From SVEL01 sp045125245 (lineage in GTDB: Bacteria; Bacillota; Clostridia; Lachnospirales; Lachnospiraceae): a DNA stretch of 25,309 nt. Positions 13,178-19,877 of this stretch are shown here, in pieces. The notes beneath the pieces were generated by a model. That model was given only the letters and a program-made list of their open reading frames with translations. It was not told the origin of the DNA and made no database searches. The stretch is from the NCBI GenBank assembly GCA_045125245.1, contig JBGVNF010000058.1, forward strand, positions 1 to 25,309, written 5' to 3'. Each line of letters begins with the position of its first letter. Position 1 is the first letter of the stretch. The position numbers and the translations under genes were made by a program.

Positions 13178-15229
13178 ATGAATAGTAAAATTAAGTTAAA
13201 AGGGAAAATGCTGACACATTTATTATATCCGATTGTATTAGGATTGATGGCTGTATGTGTTGGTGTGTATGTATATGTACATAATATGATAGCAGGTCTT
13301 ATAATAATAGGAGCTGGGGCTGTTTATGTGTTAGTCGCGCTGGTTATGTATTTTTTCCATAAGCCAGTTGTTATGCATGATTTAATTAACTTTGCTGTAG
13401 ATTATGCAAAGGTACAGAAGGTTTTGTTAAGAGATTTAGCGATTCCTTATGGACTTATGGATATAGATGGTAATATATTATGGCTTAATAAGGAGATGGA
13501 AACTCTTTTTGACGGCCGTGATGTTAAGGGACAGAATGTAAGTGGAATATTTGCAGAACTTACGGTTGAAGATTTTGTTTCTTCAGAGGAACGTAAGGAA
13601 TTTGAAACCATATACAATGATAGGGCATATAGAATCGTATGTAGAAGAATAAATGTAAGTGATGTATTTACTTCTACACAGGTTCTTTCTATTGAGGATG
13701 ATAGAGATTGTCTTGTAGCATTTTATATGTTTGACGAGACTGAGAATAAGAGATTAGTTAAAGAGAATTCAGACCAGAGATTAGTTGCAGGTCATATATA
13801 TATTGATAATTATGAAGAGGCTTTGGAGAGCGTAGAAGATGTTAAGAAGTCACTTCTTACAGCGCTTATTGAAAGAAAGATTAATCAGTTTGGTGCAAAT
13901 ATAGATGCGGTAGTTAAAAAGCTTGAAAAGGATAAATATTTTATAGCTTTCCAGTATAAATATTTAGAGGGCTTGCAGGCTGGCAAGTTTGAGATTCTTG
14001 ATGAGGTACGCTCTGTAAATATTGGTAATGAGATGGATATGACTATCAGTATCGGTATAGGTTATAACGGTGATACTTATCTTCAGAACTGTGAATATTC
14101 AAGAATGGCTATGGATATGGCTCTTGGTAGAGGTGGCGATCAGGCTGTTGTAAAGGATGGCGATAGAACTTATTACTATGGTGGTAAGTCAAAGCAGGTT
14201 GAGAAGAATACTCGAGTTAAGGCAAGAGTTAAGGCCCATGCATTAAGAGAAATTTTAGCATCCAAGGAAAATGTTATCATTATGGGTCATAAGATTGGTG
14301 ATATAGACTCCTTTGGTGCAGCAATAGGTATTTATCGTGCAGTAAAGTCTCTTAATAAGAAGGCTTATATTGTACTTAATGAAGTGACTACATCACTTCG
14401 CCCTATGATTAATAGATTTGCAGGTAATACAGATTACGAGGAAGATTTATTGATAAAATCTCCAGTGGCCATAGAGCTTGCTAAGAAGGAAAGAAATACA
14501 GCGGTTATAGTAGTGGATGTAAATAGACCAAGCTATACAGAGTGTCCAGAATTATTGGAGTTATGTAAGACAGTAGTTGTACTTGATCATCATAGACAGA
14601 CAAGCGAGATTATCGAAAATGCGTTGCTTTCTTACGTGGAGCCATTTGCGTCTTCTACATGTGAGATGGTAGCGGAAATCTTACAGTATATTCAGGATGG
14701 AATAAAATTAAAGCAGGTTGAAGCAGATGCCATGTATGGTGGTATTATGATAGACACTAACAACTTTACACAAAAGACGGGTGTTCGTACATTTGAGGCG
14801 GCAGCCTTCCTTAGAAGAAATGGTGCCGATGTAACTAGAGTTAGAATGATGTTTAGAAATGATATTGGTGAGTATAAGGCGAGAGCTGAAGCAGTTAGTA
14901 GAGCGGAAGTATTCTGCGAACAGTTTGCCATGACTGATTGTGACGCTAGTGGACTTGAGAGTCCAACTGTTGTATGTGCACAGGCAGCAAACGAGCTTCT
15001 CAATATCAGTGGTATTAATGCATCATTTGTATTGACGGATTACAATAATAGAGTTTATATAAGTGCTCGTTCTATTGATAAAATTAATGTACAGCTTATT
15101 ATGGAAAGACTTAATGGCGGAGGGCATATGAACATAGCCGGAGCGCAGCTTGATGGTTATACTATTGATGAGGCGAAGAATTGCCTTAGAGAGACGATTA
15201 AACTTATGATTAAGGAAGGAGATATATAA
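13178..15229 (+). CDS. gdpP: GdpP-type c-di-AMP phosphodiesterase
   Basis: This 683-residue membrane protein hydrolyses cyclic di-AMP, which governs potassium and osmotic balance and wall stress. Domains in order: two transmembrane helices (about 15-60), a PAS-like domain (about 80-190), a degenerate GGDEF domain (about 200-335) lacking an intact GGDEF, and the DHH/DHHA1 phosphodiesterase. Metal-site motifs are present: MGHKIGDIDS (369-378), VDVNR (446-450), DHHR (470-473) and GGGH (647-650). Length and architecture match Bacillus GdpP (659). AAGGG lies upstream of the ATG. It is first in gdpP-rplI-dnaB, with only one base before the rplI ATG, so the three are translated from one message. Confidence 0.95.
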   Translation: MNSKIKLKGKMLTHLLYPIVLGLMAVCVGVYVYVHNMIAGLIIIGAGAVYVLVALVMYFFHKPVVMHDLINFAVDYAKVQKVLLRDLAIPYGLMDIDGNILWLNKEMETLFDGRDVKGQNVSGIFAELTVEDFVSSEERKEFETIYNDRAYRIVCRRINVSDVFTSTQVLSIEDDRDCLVAFYMFDETENKRLVKENSDQRLVAGHIYIDNYEEALESVEDVKKSLLTALIERKINQFGANIDAVVKKLEKDKYFIAFQYKYLEGLQAGKFEILDEVRSVNIGNEMDMTISIGIGYNGDTYLQNCEYSRMAMDMALGRGGDQAVVKDGDRTYYYGGKSKQVEKNTRVKARVKAHALREILASKENVIIMGHKIGDIDSFGAAIGIYRAVKSLNKKAYIVLNEVTTSLRPMINRFAGNTDYEEDLLIKSPVAIELAKKERNTAVIVVDVNRPSYTECPELLELCKTVVVLDHHRQTSEIIENALLSYVEPFASSTCEMVAEILQYIQDGIKLKQVEADAMYGGIMIDTNNFTQKTGVRTFEAAAFLRRNGADVTRVRMMFRNDIGEYKARAEAVSRAEVFCEQFAMTDCDASGLESPTVVCAQAANELLNISGINASFVLTDYNNRVYISARSIDKINVQLIMERLNGGGHMNIAGAQLDGYTIDEAKNCLRETIKLMIKEGDI

Positions 15230-15230
15230 G

Positions 15231-15677
15231 ATGGAAGTAATATTATTAGAAGATGTTAAAGCCTTAGGAAAGAAAGGTGATGTAGTAAAGGTTAATGATG
15301 GATATGCAAGAAATTGCTTAATATCTAAAAAGCTTGGTATAGAGGCAACAAGTAAGAATTTAAATGATTTGAAGCTTCAGAATGCCAATAAAGCAAAGAT
15401 TGAAAAGGAAAAGCTTGAGGAAGCCAAGGCATTAGCTGAAAAGCTTTCAGAAATGTCGGTTACATTAAAGATAAAGGCTGGAGATGGCGGCAGAGTATTT
15501 GGTTCTGTGTCAACAAAGGAAATCGCCGAGGCGGTGAAGGAACAGCTTGGTTTAGAGCTTGATAAGAAGAAGATGGTTCTTGATGTTCCAGTGAAGGCAC
15601 TTGGTAACTACAGCATGAAGGTTAAGCTTCATAAGGATGTAACAGCTAATCTTACGGTTAAGGTACAGGAGAAGTAA
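15231..15677 (+). CDS. rplI: Large ribosomal subunit protein bL9
   Basis: This 148-residue protein is L9 of the 50S subunit. The N-terminal RNA-binding domain begins MEVILLEDVKALGKKGDVV with the GYARNCLISK motif. A long connecting helix rich in Lys and Glu spans about residues 45-75, and the C-terminal domain has GDGGRVFGSVSTKEIAEAV. Length is usual for L9. It starts one base after the gdpP stop and ends three bases before dnaB. Confidence 0.97.
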   Translation: MEVILLEDVKALGKKGDVVKVNDGYARNCLISKKLGIEATSKNLNDLKLQNANKAKIEKEKLEEAKALAEKLSEMSVTLKIKAGDGGRVFGSVSTKEIAEAVKEQLGLELDKKKMVLDVPVKALGNYSMKVKLHKDVTANLTVKVQEK

Positions 15678-15680
15678 TTA

Positions 15681-17021
15681 ATGGATGAAGCATTGATAAA
15701 AAAGGTAATGCCTCATAGTATAGATGCTGAGAAATCGGTTATTGGTTCTATGCTAATGGACCAAGAGGCCATAACAGCTGCTTCGGAAATTCTTATAAAA
15801 GATGATTTCTACGGTAAGCAGTATGGTATTCTCTATGATGCTATGGTGCAGTTATATAAAGCTGGAAAGCCTGTAGATTTAGTGACTCTTCAGAATAAGC
15901 TTAAGGAAATGGATGTTCCACCAGAGCTTAGTAGCGTGGAGTTTTTGAGAGATATATTAAGTCAGGTATTTACTTCCGCTAATATAAAGCATTATGCAAA
16001 TATCGTTAAGCAGAAGGCTATGGCTAGAAACCTTATAAGAACAACTGAAAATATAGCTAATACCTGTTATCTTGAGAAGGCGCCTTTAGAGGATATATTA
16101 ACTAAGGCGGAGAAGGATATATTTAAGATTGTTCAGTCTCAGGGCGGTGGAGAGTTTGTTCCTATTAGACAGGTTGTAATCAACACATTAGAGAAAATAG
16201 AAGCAGCAGCAAAAAACAAGGGAAGTGTAACTGGTATTCCAACAGGCTTTACAGACCTTGATTATCAGACAGCAGGTTTACAGCCTTCAGATTTGATACT
16301 TGTAGCGGCGAGACCTTCTATGGGTAAGACTGCTTTCGTATTAAATATGGCAGAACATATGGCGTTTAAGAAGGATGTCACAGTTGCTATATTTAGTTTG
16401 GAAATGTCAAAGGAGCAGTTGGTTAACAGACTTCTCTCCTTGGAATCATCAGTAAGTTCGCAGAGGATGAGAACAGGTAACCTGGAGGATTCTGATTGGG
16501 AAAGACTTATTGAGAGTGCTCAGATTATAGGTAAGTCAAATCTTATTATTGATGATACACCAAGTATCTCTATAAGAGATTTAAGTTCTAAGTGTAGAAA
16601 ATACAAGATGGAGCATAATCTTGGAATTATTATTATCGATTATCTCCAGCTTATGAGTGCAGGTGAAGGTAATTCAGATAGCAGACAGCAACAGATTTCT
16701 GATATATCACGTTCGTTGAAGGCCCTTGCCAGAGAGCTGAATGTACCTGTAGTTGCATTGTCTCAGTTGTCTCGAGCCGTTGAGCAAAGACCTGAGCACA
16801 GACCGATGCTTTCTGACCTTAGAGAATCTGGAGCTATCGAGCAGGATGCCGATGTGGTTATGTTCATTTATAGAGATGATTATTATAATAAAGAGACAGA
16901 TAAGAAGGGTATCGCAGAGATTATTATAGCTAAGCAAAGAAACGGTCCTATCGGTACGGTTGAGTTGGCTTGGTTAGCTGATTACACTAAGTTTGGCAAC
17001 CTTGATAAGAGAAGAGGCTAG
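15681..17021 (+). CDS. dnaB: Replicative DNA helicase
   Basis: This 446-residue protein is the hexameric helicase that unwinds DNA at the replication fork. An N-terminal DnaB domain (about 10-115) is followed by a RecA-like ATPase: Walker A in ARPSMGKTA (210-218), the SLEMS motif (239-243), Walker B IIIIDYLQLM with D320, and LSQLSRAVEQRP and DLRESGAIEQDADVV further on. Length is typical (about 440-470) and no intein is present. It ends the gdpP-rplI-dnaB operon; no good terminator directly follows the stop, but one lies at 17167-17198. Confidence 0.97.
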   Translation: MDEALIKKVMPHSIDAEKSVIGSMLMDQEAITAASEILIKDDFYGKQYGILYDAMVQLYKAGKPVDLVTLQNKLKEMDVPPELSSVEFLRDILSQVFTSANIKHYANIVKQKAMARNLIRTTENIANTCYLEKAPLEDILTKAEKDIFKIVQSQGGGEFVPIRQVVINTLEKIEAAAKNKGSVTGIPTGFTDLDYQTAGLQPSDLILVAARPSMGKTAFVLNMAEHMAFKKDVTVAIFSLEMSKEQLVNRLLSLESSVSSQRMRTGNLEDSDWERLIESAQIIGKSNLIIDDTPSISIRDLSSKCRKYKMEHNLGIIIIDYLQLMSAGEGNSDSRQQQISDISRSLKALARELNVPVVALSQLSRAVEQRPEHRPMLSDLRESGAIEQDADVVMFIYRDDYYNKETDKKGIAEIIIAKQRNGPIGTVELAWLADYTKFGNLDKRRG

Positions 17022-17072
17022 TAAACTTTTTATTGTCTATGTAAAACTTATGTAAATAATGGGTTTAACCTA

Positions 17073-17100
17073 TTGAAATTTAATAAAAAAGTGCTATTCT
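17073..17100 (+). promoter_or_regulatory. Predicted promoter of a small intergenic transcript
   Basis: TTGAAA (17073-17078) and TATTCT (17095-17100) are 16 bases apart, and TGC before the -10 makes it an extended -10 element. It stands 51 bases after the dnaB stop and ~90 bases ahead of a terminator, with no ORF between. Confidence 0.55.
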
Positions 17101-17106
17101 TATAAC

Positions 17107-17198
17107 GAAAGAAATTGAAGTGTACTAAATCGCAGTTGCATCGAGGCTGCGATTAAACTAAAGATAACGGTTTGGAAGAAGTGTCCAAGCCGTTTTTT
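17107..17198 (+). ncRNA. Candidate small RNA between dnaB and the merR-type gene
   Basis: A transcript from the predicted promoter to the terminator would be about 92 nt with two hairpins: ATCGCAG (17129-17135) with CTGCGAT (17147-17153) and an 11-nt loop, then the terminator stem. A short single-stranded AAACTAAAGATA joins them. No ORF and no known RNA family was recognised. It could instead be a leader that stops transcription before the merR-type gene. The evidence is only promoter, hairpins and terminator. Confidence 0.45.
17167..17198 (+). terminator. Intrinsic terminator
   Basis: ACGGTTTGGA (17167-17176) pairs with TCCAAGCCGT (17184-17193) with one G-T wobble and a 7-nt loop, followed by a run of T to 17198. 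It would end the small transcript and any read-through from dnaB. Repeat copy 2 starts at its T-tract. Confidence 0.85.
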
Positions 17199-17366
17199 AT
17201 GATATAGGAAAGTTCTATGAACTTCCCATATCATAAAAAAGCGCTCCGCGAGGATGCGCAGAAACGCATATGGTAATTGTCACTTCGTGACATGCGTTTC
17301 GCGCTAAAGCGGAGCAAGTCCCTCTAGAAAGAGGGATTTAGGGAGATGATGCGGACTTGTCCGCTT
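17193..17366. repeat. Structured repeat element, copy 2
   Basis: The same opening as copy 1 is present: ATGATATAGGAAAGTTC (17199-17215) with GAACTTCCCATATCAT (17219-17234), then AAAAAAGCGCTCCGCGAGGAT. A set of hairpins follows: an outer GCTCCGC/GCGGAGC (17243-17249 with 17309-17315) enclosing GAAACGCAT/ATGCGTTTC and GTCAC/GTGAC, then TCCCTCT/AGAGGGA (17319-17335) and GCGGAC/GTCCGC (17351-17364). The hairpins differ in sequence from copy 1, but the plan of palindrome, CTCCGC box and hairpin chain is the same. With copy 3 it fills most of the 440 bases between dnaB and the merR-type gene. Confidence 0.75.
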
Positions 17367-17377
17367 TGTTCTTAATT

Positions 17378-17440
17378 ATCATATGAGGAAAGTTTAAAAT
17401 GAGTACTTCCTATATGATAAAAAACGCTATGCTAAGGATC
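17378..17440. repeat. Structured repeat element, copy 3 (opening only)
   Basis: A diverged opening module: TATCATATGAGGAAAGT (17378-17394) pairs imperfectly with ACTTCCTATATGATA (17405-17419), followed by AAAAACGCTATGCTAAGGAT. The last stretch parallels AAAAACGCTCCGCTAAGGAT of copy 1. No hairpin chain follows. It ends a few bases before the ribosome-binding site of the merR-type gene. Confidence 0.65.
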
Positions 17441-17461
17441 AATACATGGAGGGAAAGTAGA

Positions 17462-18055
17462 ATGGCTGAAGTAATAATTACAAATACAGGAGTAAATGAG
17501 GGTAGAAGGTATATGATATCGGATGCGGCAAAGCTTATAGATGTAGAGACGCATGTTTTAAGATATTGGGAAGAGGAGTTGGATATTCAGATTCCACGTA
17601 ATGAGATGGGACATAGGTATTATACAGATTATTACATACAGTCTTTTAAGAAGATTAAGGAATTAAAGGACCAGGGTTTTTTGCTTAAGGCTATTAAAAT
17701 TGCTTTGCCGGAAATAATGGACGGGCGTGGTGAGAATGCATTAAGCTGTTTGCCGGAAAAGAGTAATGAAGAGATGAATCTGCCTAAGGCAACTAAAGTA
17801 GAGCAATTTCAGATGATTTTGGGTAATGTGGTAGCTGAGGCTTTACAGACAAATAATAAAATTATTATTGATGAGATATCAAAAAATACCAGTGATATGG
17901 TTATAAAGGAGATGGATTATCTTTTAAGACTTAAGGAGGAAAGAGAAGAGGAAAGATTTAAGAAATTTGATGAAATGGTAAGAGGACTTCAACAGGATAA
18001 TAAAAAAAATGCAGTTAAAAATAACGATAAGAAAAGGAGGTTTTTTGGGTTGTAA
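17462..18055 (+). CDS. MerR-family HTH protein
   Basis: This 197-residue protein has an N-terminal MerR-type winged helix-turn-helix (about residues 15-85): RYMISDAAKLIDVETHVLRYWEEE, then NEMGHRYYTDYYIQSFKKIKELKDQGFLLKAI. The rest is helical, with a charged coiled-coil-like stretch near 150-180 (LRLKEEREEERFKKFDEM) and a Lys-rich tail. I see no ligand-binding cysteines of the metal-sensing MerR type, so the signal is unknown; chromosome-organising MerR-like proteins such as RacA share this layout. The frame is open to 17399, but that part is repeat copy 3; the ATG at 17462 is chosen for GGAGGG eight bases upstream. It ends at a bidirectional terminator. Confidence 0.82.
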   Translation: MAEVIITNTGVNEGRRYMISDAAKLIDVETHVLRYWEEELDIQIPRNEMGHRYYTDYYIQSFKKIKELKDQGFLLKAIKIALPEIMDGRGENALSCLPEKSNEEMNLPKATKVEQFQMILGNVVAEALQTNNKIIIDEISKNTSDMVIKEMDYLLRLKEEREEERFKKFDEMVRGLQQDNKKNAVKNNDKKRRFFGL

Positions 18056-18057
18056 AT

Positions 18058-18090
18058 AAAAATGCTATCGCTTAGATGCGATAGCATTTT
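18058..18090. terminator. Bidirectional terminator between the merR-type gene and the ferredoxin gene
   Basis: A perfect 13-bp stem, AAAATGCTATCGC (18059-18071) with GCGATAGCATTTT (18078-18090), has a 6-nt loop and A/T-runs on both sides, so it can act for both convergent genes. Confidence 0.88.
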
Positions 18091-18118
18091 CTCATATAAA
18101 GATATTATATGATATGGA

Positions 18119-18286
18119 TTATTCCTGTGGAGCACCAACTGGGCAAGCGCCAGCACAAGCACCACACTCTACACATGTTTCAGCATCGATAACATACTTG
18201 CCATCGCCTTCTGTGATTGCACCAACTGGGCAAGCATCAACACAAGCGCCACAAGATACGCACTCATCACTAATCTTATAAGCCAT
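18119..18286 (-). CDS. 2[4Fe-4S] ferredoxin
   Basis: A 55-residue minus-strand ORF encodes a clostridial-type ferredoxin, a small electron carrier for fermentative metabolism. It opens MAYKISDECVSCGACVDACP, and the second cluster motif is CVECGACAGACP. There are two CxxCxxCxxxCP motifs, with cysteines at 9, 12, 15, 19 and 38, 41, 44, 48, enough for two 4Fe-4S clusters. AAGGAGG lies eight bases ahead of the ATG. It is monocistronic, divergent from asnS and convergent with the merR-type gene. Length and motifs are fully normal for the family. The redox partner cannot be read from the context. Confidence 0.96.
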   Translation of the reverse strand: MAYKISDECVSCGACVDACPVGAITEGDGKYVIDAETCVECGACAGACPVGAPQE

Positions 18287-18340
18287 TGAATTGTCCTCCT
18301 TAAAGTTTAATTAATGTAAATTCATACTTTATTTTAACTC

Positions 18341-18369
18341 ATTATATGAAATAAAACAAGATAAAATTC
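18341..18369 (-). promoter_or_regulatory. Possible promoter for the ferredoxin gene
   Basis: On the minus strand a perfect TATAAT lies at 18346-18341, about 55 bases ahead of the ferredoxin ATG. The -35 hexamer at the usual distance (GAATTT) is poor. Only the -10 supports this. Confidence 0.35.
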
Positions 18370-18398
18370 TGATATCTTTATGAAACCCAAGAAAAGTC

Positions 18399-18427
18399 TT
18401 GAAAAAAACTAATTTTTGGATTAGTAT
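18399..18427 (+). promoter_or_regulatory. Predicted promoter for asnS
   Basis: TTGAAA (18399-18404) lies 17 bases from TAGTAT (18422-18427). The leader to the asnS start is only about 20 nt, so there is no room for a T-box, a common control for this gene in Firmicutes. Confidence 0.5.
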
Positions 18428-18452
18428 ATATTCTATAGGTTTTGGAAAGGAT

Positions 18453-19862
18453 ATGGACAAAATTATGGATTTAAATTTAACAACAGTAAGAGAAATTTAT
18501 AGAGACAAGGAAAAGTTTATTGGACAGGAAATCACAGTAGGTGGTTGGATTAGAACTGTAAGAGATTCTAAGACTTTCGGTTTTATTACACTTAATGATG
18601 GTACTTTCTTTGAAACTTTACAGGCAGTATATGATGATAAGCTTGATAACTTCGGAGAGATTTCTAAGTTAAACGTAGGTGCTGCAGTTATTATTAGGGG
18701 TACTTTAGTAGCAACTCCTTCTGCAAAGCAGCCATTTGAGATTCAGGCAAGTGAAGTAATCGTAGAAGGTGCATCTACACCAGATTATCCACTTCAGCCA
18801 AAGCGTCACACATTAGAGTATTTGAGAACTATTTCACATTTACGTCCTAGAACAAATACATTCCAGGCGGTATTTAGAGTTCGTTCGCTTATAGCTTATG
18901 CAATTCACAAGTTCTTCCAGGAGAGAGATTTCGTATACGTTCATACTCCACTTATTACAGGAAGTGACTGTGAGGGTGCAGGTGAGATGTTCCAGGTAAC
19001 TACTATGGATTTAGCTAATGTGCCTATGACAGAGGATGGCAAGGTAGATTTCTCAAAGGATTTCTTTAACAAGCCAACTAACCTTACAGTTTCAGGTCAG
19101 TTAAATGGTGAGACATATGCTATGGCATTTAGAAATATTTACACATTTGGACCTACATTTAGAGCTGAGAATTCTAACACAACAAGACATGCTGCTGAGT
19201 TCTGGATGATTGAGCCAGAAATCGCATTTGCAGATTTAAAGGATGATATGATGCTTGCAGAGTCTATGCTTAAGTATATTATTAAGTTTGTACTTGAGAA
19301 TGCTAAAGAAGAGATGAATTTCTTCAACAGCTTTATAGACAAGGGACTTATTGAGAGATTAAATGGAGTGCTTAACTCTGACTTTGGACATGTTACTTAC
19401 ACAGAAGCTATTGAGATATTAGAGAAGAACAATGCTAACTTTGATTATAAGGTTTCATGGGGCTGCGATTTACAGACAGAGCATGAGAGATATCTTACAG
19501 AGGAAGTATTTAAGCGTCCTGTATTCGTTACAGATTATCCAAAGGATATCAAGGCGTTCTATATGAAGATGAATGATGACAATAAGACTGTAGCAGCTAT
19601 GGACTGTCTCGTACCTGGTATCGGTGAGATTATCGGTGGTAGCCAGAGAGAGGATGACTACGATAAGTTAGTGACAAGAATGAATGAATTAGGTCTTAAG
19701 CCTGAGGATTACGATTTCTATCTTGATTTACGTAAGTATGGAAGTGCAAGACATGCTGGTTTTGGTCTTGGATTTGAAAGATGCGTAATGTACCTTACAG
19801 GTATGTCAAATATCAGAGACGTTGTTCCATTCCCAAGAACAGTTAATAACTGTGAATTGTAA
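18453..19862 (+). CDS. asnS: Asparaginyl-tRNA synthetase
   Basis: This ~469-residue class IIb synthetase charges tRNA-Asn. An N-terminal OB-fold anticodon-binding domain (ITVGGWIRTVRDSKTFGFI, then LNDGTFFETLQ) is followed by the catalytic domain: HLRPRTNTFQAVFRVRS, motif 2 around FRAENSNTTRHAAEFWMIEPE, and motif 3 GFGLGFERCVMYLTG. The distinct AsnRS block SQREDDYDKL is present. The upstream frame to 18399 is rejected because it runs through the predicted promoter. ATG 18453 and ATG 18465 both remain possible: AAAGG at 18446-18450 is rather near the first and rather far from the second. It is followed 15 bases later by a penicillin-binding protein gene, an unrelated neighbour probably cotranscribed. 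Confidence 0.95.
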   Translation: MDKIMDLNLTTVREIYRDKEKFIGQEITVGGWIRTVRDSKTFGFITLNDGTFFETLQAVYDDKLDNFGEISKLNVGAAVIIRGTLVATPSAKQPFEIQASEVIVEGASTPDYPLQPKRHTLEYLRTISHLRPRTNTFQAVFRVRSLIAYAIHKFFQERDFVYVHTPLITGSDCEGAGEMFQVTTMDLANVPMTEDGKVDFSKDFFNKPTNLTVSGQLNGETYAMAFRNIYTFGPTFRAENSNTTRHAAEFWMIEPEIAFADLKDDMMLAESMLKYIIKFVLENAKEEMNFFNSFIDKGLIERLNGVLNSDFGHVTYTEAIEILEKNNANFDYKVSWGCDLQTEHERYLTEEVFKRPVFVTDYPKDIKAFYMKMNDDNKTVAAMDCLVPGIGEIIGGSQREDDYDKLVTRMNELGLKPEDYDFYLDLRKYGSARHAGFGLGFERCVMYLTGMSNIRDVVPFPRTVNNCEL

Positions 19863-19877
19863 AAGGAGACAGACCTT

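Noticed and set aside
12904..17440. Composite transposon bounded by the two repeat copies
   Set aside because: The enclosed genes are the core gdpP-rplI-dnaB operon with normal composition, no transposase is present, and the copies lie in the same orientation after unrelated terminators.
18300..18452. T-box riboswitch upstream of asnS
   Set aside because: T-boxes are common before this gene, but no specifier stem, T-box sequence or terminator is seen, and the leader after the predicted promoter is about 20 nt.
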